Shown one piece after another: positions 1 through 6,496 of a DNA stretch of 8,206 nucleotides. Under the pieces are notes generated by a model. It was given only the letters and a program-made list of their open reading frames with translations, ran no database searches and was not told the DNA's origin. Position 1 is the first letter of the stretch. Each line of letters opens with the position of its first letter. The stretch is taken from positions 1 to 8,206 of the forward strand of contig CALGTJ010000299.1 in the NCBI GenBank assembly GCA_937901435.1, written 5' to 3'. The translations under genes and the position numbers were made by a program. This DNA comes from an uncultured Rhodobacter sp. Its GTDB lineage: Bacteria > Pseudomonadota > Alphaproteobacteria > Rhodobacterales > Rhodobacteraceae.

Positions 1-117
1 GGGATGATCTGGACCGTTGCGTTTGTCTCAGTCCTACTATCAGTCGTCATGTACCAGCTTGTTGTTGTGATCGAACGGAGAGTGTTGCGACGCTTAGGCA
101 TGCAAACTGCAGAATGA
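1..117 (+). CDS. ABC transporter permease, C-terminal fragment
   Basis: Frame 1 is open from the first base to a TGA at 115-117 and gives the last 38 residues of a protein. The segment is a hydrophobic stretch (IWTVAFVSVLLSVVMYQLVVVI, split here as IWTVAFVSVLL then SVVMYQLVVVI) followed by a basic tail, ERRVLRRLG. A last membrane helix ending in an ERR-V/L-x-R/W tail is typical of the inner-membrane permeases of the SsuC/TauC/ThiX (BPD_transp_1) group, which form the channel of importers for sulfonates, pyrimidines and similar small solutes. The start lies outside the window. It probably closes a separate upstream transport operon, because 523 bases without a gene follow. The call rests on one helix and a short tail, so permease is likely but the substrate is unknown. 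Another polytopic membrane protein cannot be excluded. Confidence 0.6.
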   Translation, partial: GMIWTVAFVSVLLSVVMYQLVVVIERRVLRRLGMQTAE

Positions 118-201
118 CGCTGCGATGATGGCATTCCAACCGGGCCAACTTGTCATTCGGTATCAACAATGCGCAACGCCACCGAACTGAACGGCGGTCG
201 A

Positions 202-219
202 GCAGCGCCCCCGCGCTGC
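202..219. repeat. GC-rich inverted repeat (hairpin)
   Basis: GCAGCGC (202-208), a CCCC loop (209-212) and GCGCTGC (213-219) form a perfect 7-bp GC-rich stem with a 4-base loop. No T-run follows on either strand, so it is not a standard intrinsic terminator. It lies 85 bases after the upstream permease stop. It could stabilise the 3' end of that transcript, belong to a dispersed extragenic repeat, or be part of an untranslated leader. The pairing is seen directly; any role is inference. Confidence 0.5.
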
Positions 220-614
220 ACGGGCAACGATAGGGCCAAACGACAGGTCATGTTGGGCACATTACAGACGTTCTCACGTTGCGCCGCATTCGGGATTACA
301 GAATCAAAAAGCGAACGCGGCCAGCAGGCAAGACCGAACCAATAAGCAGTGTTTGGGTTTGGCATCGCCCAAAACGCAATCGGGCTGATCGTATTTTGCC
401 CAATTATTAACCGCACCTCCTCCAAATTCTCCTGTTTGATCTCTTGAGGCTTGGTGAAGCAAGCTGTGGTGAGTCAGCCTAATTTTAGCGCAAAGCGGTG
501 GGGCGAACCTTCTCCCCAATACCCGCCTGACTGCTTTAACGGTTGGCGTGCCGAAACTGTCACAAGCGAAGTGGCTGGGTCGTGCACCATATCTATTGAC
601 CCGACATCCTTCGC

Positions 615-639
615 TTGTGTCCTGACAGAGAGGACATGA
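615..639 (+). promoter_or_regulatory. Possible hairpin over the ribosome binding site of the 641 gene
   Basis: TGTCCT (618-623) and AGGACA (631-636) are exact inverted repeats around a 7-base loop. In RNA two G-U pairs and one U-A pair extend this to about nine pairs (615-623 with 631-639). The Shine-Dalgarno sequence GAGAGGA (628-634), 6 bases before the ATG at 641, lies partly in the loop and partly in the 3' arm. Folding could therefore limit translation of the first operon gene. The repeat is short, so chance is a real alternative. Confidence 0.3.
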
Positions 640-640
640 A

Positions 641-1699
641 ATGTGTGAAAGATGCGGAAATACCTACCATAAAATCCAGGAAGCGAGCCGTCGTGGCTTT
701 TTGAAAGGCGGTGCGGCTGCGGCTGCAAGCCTTGCATTGCCAGCCGGGCTGATGGCCCCGCAACACGCCGCGGCGCAAGGGATGACAACCATCAAGGCGA
801 CCCACGGTGGCGGCCTGTGCAACCTTGGTATTTTTCTGGCCAAGGAACGCAAACTGGCCGAAGCGGATGGGGTCGAGCTTGATTTCGTCGTGACGCCGAC
901 AACCACGGATGTGGTAACCCTGTTCGGGGCTGGCATGGTCGATGTTTCGGTCATTCCCTATTCCAACTTCATCACTCTGGTTGATGCAGGCGCGCCTGTG
1001 CAGATCGTCGCCGGTGCGGGTGTCGAAGGGTGCATTCTGATCGGTTCCGAGGGCATTTCATCGCCGGCCGATCTGAAGGGCAAGACCATCGGAACATTCC
1101 AGGCGGATACACTGGAGGTGCTCCCTTATGACTACATGACCTCTGCTGGCATGGCTTTTGCTGATGCGGAAATCAAATATTTCAACACCTCACCCGAACT
1201 GGCCGCGGCCTTCATCAACGGCGCAATTGATGCGGTCAGCCATATCGAACCATATGCCACGCAGTGTCTGCAAGAACGCGCCGGAGCAAGCATCCTGACG
1301 GACGGTCTGGACCTTTACGGTGCGGGCTATTCCGATTGTGTGCTTGCAGCACGCACGCCGCTTCTGGAAGAAAACCCAGATGCGGTCAAAGCCGTGATCA
1401 AGGCAATGATGACAGCCCAATTGCAGTCCGAACAAGACACAGCCGCAGCACTGGCTGAAACGCAGGGCACTTACTACAAGACATCTCTCGAAGCCCTGAC
1501 ACTGGCTCAGTCGCGCCAGCCCGTCATGATCGACCAACGCAACAACTCGGACTTCTTTGTCGAGCGCTCCGTGTCGATGCAGAAAATGGGCTACGTCAAA
1601 AACACGCTGCCCGATACGGCGGTGAACTGGACATTGCTGGAAGAGGTCATTGCCGAAAATGCAGATCTCTATGACAGCCTGAAACTGAAAACAGCGTAG
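641..1699 (+). CDS. Tat-exported ABC solute-binding protein, NMT1/THI5/SsuA type
   Basis: This 352-residue protein is the likely periplasmic receptor of the importer encoded by the next two genes. The N-terminus has a twin-arginine signal: SRRGFLK at residues 16-22, an Ala/Leu-rich stretch at 24-39, and a probable cleavage after AAA at 43-45. The mature part follows the NMT1/SsuA-like periplasmic-binding fold. An early beta strand with GGLCNLGIFLAKERKL starts near residue 56. A VDVSVIPYSNFITLVDAG segment near 100, DLKGKTIGTFQADTLE near 145, and AAAFINGAIDAVSHIEPYA near 188 are the usual landmarks. Family members bind pyrimidines such as hydroxymethylpyrimidine, sulfonates, taurine, nitrate or aromatic acids, so the ligand is open. 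Linkage to two amidohydrolases favours a nitrogen-containing compound. The start is set by GAGAGGA 6 bases upstream and by the complete Tat signal. An oddity is a short Cys-containing extension (C2, C5, with H10) ahead of the twin arginines. The permease gene begins 10 bases after the stop. Confidence 0.88.
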   Translation: MCERCGNTYHKIQEASRRGFLKGGAAAAASLALPAGLMAPQHAAAQGMTTIKATHGGGLCNLGIFLAKERKLAEADGVELDFVVTPTTTDVVTLFGAGMVDVSVIPYSNFITLVDAGAPVQIVAGAGVEGCILIGSEGISSPADLKGKTIGTFQADTLEVLPYDYMTSAGMAFADAEIKYFNTSPELAAAFINGAIDAVSHIEPYATQCLQERAGASILTDGLDLYGAGYSDCVLAARTPLLEENPDAVKAVIKAMMTAQLQSEQDTAAALAETQGTYYKTSLEALTLAQSRQPVMIDQRNNSDFFVERSVSMQKMGYVKNTLPDTAVNWTLLEEVIAENADLYDSLKLKTA

Positions 1700-1709
1700 G
1701 GCGGCACCA

Positions 1710-2600
1710 ATGACCGACGAAACTCTGGAAACACCAGTGGTGGCAAACAAGCAGGACAGTTTTGGCAAACGTCTGCTGCGGCGCATGGAACCCACGCTCT
1801 GGGTCTTGGCGTCTCTTTCGATTTTCGTCGGGTTTTGGGAGTTTGCATGGTGGCGGGGGTGGGCCAATCCGCTTCTACTTCCGCCGCCGCATATTTTCTT
1901 GGCAAATCTGCCGGATCAGTTTCGCTTCTTTGATCCGGGTGGCACGCGGGCCGGAGCATTGGCGACGGGTGGCTCAATTTTCTCTGTCCTTGGTGTGATC
2001 GCATGGTCATCCCTTAGGGTGACGGTGGGGCTGGCGCTGGGTTTCGTGCTGTCACTCGCCATTGGTATCGGCATTCGCTATTTTCGGGTTTTTGGCAAAC
2101 TGGTGCTGCCGCTGGTCACGATGCTGGCCCCGATTTCACCTGTCGCGTGGTTGCCCGTTGCCGTCTTCATTTTTGGTATCGGCAATCCACCCGCGATCTT
2201 TCTTGTCTTCATCGCAATCTTCTTCATCATGACCCTGGCAACACTGTCACAGATCGACAATGTTCCTGTGCACTACATTCAGCTTGCGCGGATCATGGGC
2301 TGCAATAAACGCCAGATTTACCGCCATGTGATCCTGCCCGCCATCCTGCCAGAGTTATTCGTGACCCTGCGCATGAACCTGTTTGCCGCTTGGATGGTTG
2401 TGCTGATTGCCGAAGCGGTGGGTGTTGGTTCGGGCCTTGGGCAGGTCACCATGATGGCACGCAATACGTTCAACGCGAGCCTTGTCTTCTTCACCATGAC
2501 TCTGATTGGTCTGACGGGCTTCGCCTTTGATCAGACCCTGCGCTACATCCAACGCAAGGTGCTTTGGTGGGTCGGACCCTCAAATGTAGGAGGGCTGTGA
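1710..2600 (+). CDS. ABC transporter permease, SsuC/TauC/ThiX type
   Basis: This 296-residue inner-membrane protein forms the channel of the importer. It is polytopic, with about six hydrophobic spans near residues 30-48, 101-121, 131-156, 160-180, 222-240 and 256-275. The cytoplasmic coupling loop that contacts the ATPase is clear at residues 190-221 (IQLARIMGCNKRQIYRHVILP, shown here as IQLARIMG then RQIYRHVILP), a variant of the EAA motif of binding-protein-dependent permeases. Other family marks are PISPVAWLPV at 141-150 and AEAVGVGSGLG at 234-244. It is somewhat longer than the usual 250-270 residues because of a hydrophilic N-terminal tail of about 25 residues and extra sequence near 70-99 between the first two spans. 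An AGGG at 1698-1701, overlapping the upstream stop, gives a modest ribosome binding site 8 bases before the ATG. Only one permease gene is present, so the channel is presumably a homodimer. The substrate follows from the operon, not from this protein. Confidence 0.93.
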   Translation: MTDETLETPVVANKQDSFGKRLLRRMEPTLWVLASLSIFVGFWEFAWWRGWANPLLLPPPHIFLANLPDQFRFFDPGGTRAGALATGGSIFSVLGVIAWSSLRVTVGLALGFVLSLAIGIGIRYFRVFGKLVLPLVTMLAPISPVAWLPVAVFIFGIGNPPAIFLVFIAIFFIMTLATLSQIDNVPVHYIQLARIMGCNKRQIYRHVILPAILPELFVTLRMNLFAAWMVVLIAEAVGVGSGLGQVTMMARNTFNASLVFFTMTLIGLTGFAFDQTLRYIQRKVLWWVGPSNVGGL

Positions 2601-2601
2601 G

Positions 2602-3387
2602 ATGACCTTGGGCCTTAAAATCACCAATGTATCAAAAACATGGAATCCAGATGGGCCAGATCCGGTACCGGCCGTGCGCAACCTTTCGCTGGACGTTGCT
2701 TTGGGCGAATTCGTGGTCCTTCTCGGCCCTTCGGGCTGCGGAAAAAGCTCGCTTCTCTACATCGTGGCTGGGCTGGAAGACGCAACTGAGGGCAGCGTCA
2801 CATTCGACGGGCTTGAGGTGACTGAGCCCTCGCCTGAACGCAGTCTGATCTTTCAGGAAGCCTCGCTCTATCCATGGTTGACTGTGCAGGACAACATCAC
2901 ATTCGGACTGAAAATCGCGGGTCAAAGCCCTAAAAACCAAAAAGAGGCGGCAGAGCACCTGCTGCGCCTCGTTGGTCTTGTGGGTGCTGGAGACCGTCGG
3001 CCCCATGAACTGTCTGGCGGGATGCGCCAGCGCGCCGCTTTGGCGCGGGCGCTGGCCATGAAGCCGAAAGTCCTGTTGATGGATGAGCCGTTCGCCGCCC
3101 TCGACATTCAGACGCGGGCCCGCATGCAAGGCCATCTGCTCAATATCTGGGAAAGTTCGAAAGCCTCGGTCCTGCTCGTGACGCACTCTATCGACGAGGC
3201 GCTGGCACTTGCTGACCGGGTTGTGGTCTTCACGGCCCGCCCCGGCCAGATCAAGGCCGAGATCCCAATCACCGCACCGCGCCCGCGCGATATGCGTAGC
3301 CCTGAAATGATCGATCTCGCCCGCCAATGCGAGGCACTGTTGGGCGAAGAAGTCGAAAAATCCTTTAAAGAGCAGGAACTGACATGA
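2602..3387 (+). CDS. ABC transporter ATP-binding protein, SsuB/TauB type
   Basis: This 261-residue cytoplasmic ATPase powers the importer. All nucleotide-binding motifs are intact: Walker A GPSGCGKS at residues 42-49, Q-loop Gln85 in FQEASLYPW, ABC signature LSGGMRQR at 137-144, Walker B KVLLMDEP at 156-163 with catalytic Glu162, D-loop ALD at 166-168, and the switch His195 in LLVTHSIDEA. The C-terminal part, with RPGQI followed by PRPRD, is typical of the nitrate/sulfonate/taurine ATPases. The length is normal for the family. The start is firm: a near-perfect Shine-Dalgarno AGGAGGG (2588-2594) lies 7 bases before the ATG and inside the end of the permease gene, whose stop is separated from this ATG by one base. 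The stop overlaps the next gene as ATGA, so transport and catabolism are probably translated from one message. Confidence 0.96.
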   Translation: MTLGLKITNVSKTWNPDGPDPVPAVRNLSLDVALGEFVVLLGPSGCGKSSLLYIVAGLEDATEGSVTFDGLEVTEPSPERSLIFQEASLYPWLTVQDNITFGLKIAGQSPKNQKEAAEHLLRLVGLVGAGDRRPHELSGGMRQRAALARALAMKPKVLLMDEPFAALDIQTRARMQGHLLNIWESSKASVLLVTHSIDEALALADRVVVFTARPGQIKAEIPITAPRPRDMRSPEMIDLARQCEALLGEEVEKSFKEQELT

Positions 3388-4925
3388 GTGTCGAAATCAT
3401 CACCGCACGCTGGATTGTCACCGGCGTATCCAAGGATGACACCCCCGAGATGATCGAAGGTGCAGGTCTTGCCCATGAGGATGGCGCGGTGCTTGCCGTG
3501 GGGCCATCCGCCCAGATCAAGGCCGCCTACCCCGATGCACCTGTGACGGATCACCCGCATCATCTGATCATGCCTGGATTGGTCAACAGCCATCACCATA
3601 TCGGGCTGACGCCGCTGCAATTGGGCGCGCCGGACGAGCCGCTTGAAATTTGGTTCGCCGCACGGCTGGCGATGCGCAAAATCGACCCGTATCTCGATAC
3701 GCTGTTCTCTGCCTTCGAGATGATCGCCTCAGGCGTCACCACAGTGCAGCATATTCAAGGCTGGGCCATGGGGAACCTTGAACAGGTCACGGCCTCGGCG
3801 AGTGGTGTGCTCAGGGCCTATGACGAAATCGGCATGCGGGTGTCCTACTGTTATGCTGTGCGCGAGCAAAACCGCTTTGTCTATGAAGCGGACGAGGAGT
3901 TTTGCAAACGTCTGCCGCCTGACGTCGCCAAGGTCATGGCAGCGCATTTCAAAAAGCTGACCATGCCTTTTGACGAATACTTGCAGCTGTTTGACGCGCT
4001 GACCGCTCAGAAGACCACCGAACGGGCGCGTATCCAACTGGCCCCAGCCAATCTGCACTGGATGACAGACGATGGTCTGCTTGCCTTGCAGGATAAGTCC
4101 CGATCGGCCAGTGCCCCGATGCATATGCATCTTCTGGAAACGGCCTATCAGAAGGAATACGCCTTCCAGCGCACCGGAACAACGGCCGTCAAGCATCTGG
4201 AAAAGCTGGGGCTTTTAGGGCCGCACATGACGCTTGGCCACGGAGTCTGGATGACCGAGGAAGACATCGAGATTTGTTCAGGCACAGGCACTTGTATCTG
4301 CCACAACTGTTCGTCCAATTTCCGCCTCCGCTCAGGCGTACTGCCTTTGATGGAGTTGCAAAAGCGAGACATGACTGTCGGCATGGGTATGGACGAGGCT
4401 GGCATTAACGACGACCGAGATATGTTGCAGGAAATGCGCATGGCGCTGACCGTGCACCGCGTGCCGGGCATGGACCGTGCGGATGTGCCATCCCCCGCCC
4501 AAGTGATGCGCATGGCCAGTGAGCATGGTGCCATGACCACCGCCTTTGGCGCGACGATTGGGCGATTGGATCCGGGTCGCAAGATGGACGCGGTCATTCT
4601 GGATTACGACAGCGCCACCTACCCGTTCCAAGACCCCGACATCGCCCCTCTGGATACTTTGATCCACCGCGCCAAGACCAAGGACGTCAAGGCTGTCATG
4701 ATCGAAGGGCGCGTTGTCTATGAGGATGGCCAGTTCACCCTGATCGACCGGGACGCCGTATTGGCACAGATCGCCGAGGCCCTCTCTGCGCCCCGTGACG
4801 CAGACGAACAGGAACGCCATTGGCTGCGCACGCAGGTCATGCCGGTGGTCGAGGATTTCTACGACGGGTATCTGCAGAACACCGCCGCGCGCACTCCGTT
4901 CTACAAGGGGTCTTCCTCCGTATGA
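3384..4925 (+). CDS. Amidohydrolase of the TRZ/ATZ (deaminase/chlorohydrolase) group, first copy
   Basis: This 513-residue cytoplasmic metal enzyme probably deaminates or dechlorinates/hydrolyses an N-heterocyclic or related compound. A small beta domain (residues 1-62 and the C-terminal part) frames a TIM-barrel. By family comparison the metal and catalytic residues are His70 and His72 (in PGLVNSHHH), His249 and Glu252 (MHMHLLET), His286 (GHGVW) and Asp337 (GMDEAG). The motif usually read H-N-P-x-S-N is HNCSSN here (His307, Asn308, Cys309), and four cysteines (298, 304, 306, 309) cluster around it, which is unusual. The length is somewhat above the common 430-470 residues because of a long C-terminal helical tail after about 455. 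The start is set by AGGA (3374-3377) 6 bases upstream and by the ATGA overlap with the ATPase gene. Deaminases of guanine, 8-oxoguanine, cytosine, methylthioadenosine and triazines share this fold, so the substrate cannot be named. The gene is intact. Confidence 0.9.
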   Translation: MSVEIITARWIVTGVSKDDTPEMIEGAGLAHEDGAVLAVGPSAQIKAAYPDAPVTDHPHHLIMPGLVNSHHHIGLTPLQLGAPDEPLEIWFAARLAMRKIDPYLDTLFSAFEMIASGVTTVQHIQGWAMGNLEQVTASASGVLRAYDEIGMRVSYCYAVREQNRFVYEADEEFCKRLPPDVAKVMAAHFKKLTMPFDEYLQLFDALTAQKTTERARIQLAPANLHWMTDDGLLALQDKSRSASAPMHMHLLETAYQKEYAFQRTGTTAVKHLEKLGLLGPHMTLGHGVWMTEEDIEICSGTGTCICHNCSSNFRLRSGVLPLMELQKRDMTVGMGMDEAGINDDRDMLQEMRMALTVHRVPGMDRADVPSPAQVMRMASEHGAMTTAFGATIGRLDPGRKMDAVILDYDSATYPFQDPDIAPLDTLIHRAKTKDVKAVMIEGRVVYEDGQFTLIDRDAVLAQIAEALSAPRDADEQERHWLRTQVMPVVEDFYDGYLQNTAARTPFYKGSSSV

Positions 4926-6433
4926 CGAACGTTTTGTTCAGGAACGTTCGGCTTTTCGATCTGGATCATCCCGAAGGCATGACGGCAGTCTGCGACCTGC
5001 GCGTCACTGCGGGTCGGATTGCACAGATCGGCCCCACCCTCGCGCCAGAAGCGAGCGAGGAGATCATCGAAGGCAACAGCAATCTGTTGATGCCCGGCCT
5101 GATCAACGGGCATTTTCATTCCGCGGTGAACCATATGAAGGGGCGGCTGCCGTCGCTGCCGCTGGAAGTGTTCATGCTGTATGAATGCCCCGAACTGGAA
5201 GTGCTGCGCCCAACCCCGCGTGAAGCTTACTTGCGCACGATGCTTGGATGTATCGAGATGATCCGCTCAGGCACCACCAGCGTGCAGGACGATTGCTTTT
5301 TTGTCCCCTCCCCAGAACCCGAGATCATCGACGCGGTCGCACAAGCCTATACCGATAGCGGGATGCGCGCGCGGCTTGCCTTGGATCAGCCTGAACTGAG
5401 CGAATTGGACAAGCTCCCTTTTCTGCGAGACATTGTGCCTGATGATTTGCAGCACGAACTCTCTGTCACGACAGGCGCGCCCGCCAGCGCACTTCTGGAA
5501 AGCTACGCGCATCTGATCGACACATGGCATGACACCGCAGACGGACGCATCAAGGCCGCCGTCTCATGCTCTGCGCCGCAGCGCGTTTCGCCTGACTATT
5601 TCACGCAGTTGGACGATCTGAGTATCCGCTATGACCTGCCGTTCTATGCCCATATGCTTGAGACGCGCCTTCAGCGGGTATTCGGAGATGTCTGCCTAAA
5701 CGGTCGCTCGCTGGTCCGCTACACGCACGACCTGGGACTTTTGAGCGACCGAATGAATGTCATACATGCGATTTGGGTGGATGATCAGGACCTTGATCTG
5801 CTGGCCGCATCCGGTGCCTCAGTTGCGCATAACCCCAATTCCAATCTGCGCCTTGGCAGTGGTGTTATGCGCTGGCGCGCTATACAGGATCGCAAGATTC
5901 CTGTCTGCCTTGGTGTAGACGAAGCCATTGCCGATGACGCGATCAATATGTGGTCCGTGATGAAGACAGCTGCATCGCTTCATACACTTAGCGATTGGGA
6001 TTACAAGCGCTGGCCACAAGCGATCGAAGTTTTAAGCGCCGCGACTCAGGGCGGTGGAACGGCAATGCGTGAGCCCGGACTTGGCACTATGGCGATTGAC
6101 GCTCCGGCGGATCTGATCCTGATCGACCTGAAAGCGCTCCCATTCGTGCCGCTCAATAACTTGCCAAGGCAATTGGTGCATTGCGAGTTTGGGCAATCTG
6201 TAAGGCTTACAATGGTAGCCGGACGTGTGGTCGTCCGGAACGGACGATTGCAAACCGTGGACGAAGACGCGATCCTAGCCGAAGCCTCGGCCGTTTTTGC
6301 AGGCAAGCAAAAGGCCATGGAACTGGCGGACAAACGGGTCGAAAAATTCCTGCCCTATTACCGTGAAATGTACCTGCGTGCCGGTCAATATGACCTGCCG
6401 ATGGAACGCAGGCTAAATCAATTGGCCGAATGA
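4922..6433 (+). CDS. Amidohydrolase of the TRZ/ATZ group, second divergent copy
   Basis: This is a 503-residue cytoplasmic amidohydrolase, a distant paralogue of the preceding gene rather than a recent duplicate. Expected metal and catalytic residues are present: His64 and His66 (in MPGLINGHFH), His244 and Glu247 (YAHMLET), His282 (IHAIW), the standard AHNPNSNLRLGSG loop with His303, and Asp333 in GVDEA. The small beta domain is visible at residues 1-58 and again near 390-445 (ADLILIDL, VAGRVVVRNGRL). Both enzymes end in a tyrosine-containing helical tail. I place the start at the ATG overlapping the previous stop (ATGA, 4922-4925). An in-frame ATG at 4820 would add 34 Arg/Ala-rich residues inside the previous gene, ahead of the conserved beginning TNVLFRNVRLFDLD. 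The Shine-Dalgarno AAGGGG (4905-4910) is 11 bases away, so translational coupling may matter. Two such enzymes in one operon suggest successive steps on one substrate, two related substrates, or a hetero-oligomer. The substrate is unknown. Confidence 0.9.
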   Translation: MTNVLFRNVRLFDLDHPEGMTAVCDLRVTAGRIAQIGPTLAPEASEEIIEGNSNLLMPGLINGHFHSAVNHMKGRLPSLPLEVFMLYECPELEVLRPTPREAYLRTMLGCIEMIRSGTTSVQDDCFFVPSPEPEIIDAVAQAYTDSGMRARLALDQPELSELDKLPFLRDIVPDDLQHELSVTTGAPASALLESYAHLIDTWHDTADGRIKAAVSCSAPQRVSPDYFTQLDDLSIRYDLPFYAHMLETRLQRVFGDVCLNGRSLVRYTHDLGLLSDRMNVIHAIWVDDQDLDLLAASGASVAHNPNSNLRLGSGVMRWRAIQDRKIPVCLGVDEAIADDAINMWSVMKTAASLHTLSDWDYKRWPQAIEVLSAATQGGGTAMREPGLGTMAIDAPADLILIDLKALPFVPLNNLPRQLVHCEFGQSVRLTMVAGRVVVRNGRLQTVDEDAILAEASAVFAGKQKAMELADKRVEKFLPYYREMYLRAGQYDLPMERRLNQLAE

Positions 6434-6496
6434 AGGGGATTGACGCAGACTTGGCTTGCATGCATGTGGCGGGCTTTCTTCGGTTGTTGCGAGCTA

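Larger units (their letters stand above)
118..640. other. Long intergenic region with no convincing gene
   Basis: These 523 bases separate the upstream permease from the binding-protein operon. Short open frames exist on both strands, but none has a recognisable domain, and a pair on the minus strand between 153 and 519 merely overlap each other in different frames. What can be seen is a GC hairpin at 202-219, two loose matches to the downstream palindrome (128-138 and 543-555), and a fold around the ribosome binding site at 615-639. I see no convincing sigma-70 promoter: TTGACC at 596-601 has no AT-rich partner at the right distance. I see no TPP-type riboswitch consensus. The promoter of the operon starting at 641 must nevertheless lie here. 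A decayed insertion element or a small RNA is possible but not shown. Confidence 0.6.

Noticed and set aside
153..519. Overlapping minus-strand open frames in the intergenic region
   Set aside because: They overlap in different frames, use a TTG or poorly placed start, have no recognisable domain and are rich in residues expected from chance translation. An insertion-element remnant remains possible but has no visible transposase motif.
596..624. Sigma-70 promoter with TTGACC as -35
   Set aside because: The -35-like hexamer is acceptable, but the position 17 bases downstream is GTCCTG, which does not resemble a -10 element, and the site would be too close to the ATG.
451..639. Forward 62-codon frame just before the binding-protein gene
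   Set aside because: No ribosome binding site or known domain, and an atypical composition. It ends at the start of the real gene by coincidence of frame.
118..640. TPP riboswitch upstream of a THI5-like binding protein
   Set aside because: The conserved thi-box segments could not be found, so a thiamine-precursor role is not supported by regulation. It remains only one option from the protein family.
1190..1867. Long minus-strand frame opposite the binding protein and permease
   Set aside because: It is a shadow of the two well-supported forward genes, with no domain of its own. The same applies to the long minus-strand frames at 2632-3327, 3108-3620, 4332-4820 and 6494-7195.
4820..4921. 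Upstream in-frame start for the second amidohydrolase
   Set aside because: It would add 34 Arg/Ala-rich residues encoded entirely within the previous gene, before the conserved N-terminus. The ATGA overlap at 4922 matches the operon style.
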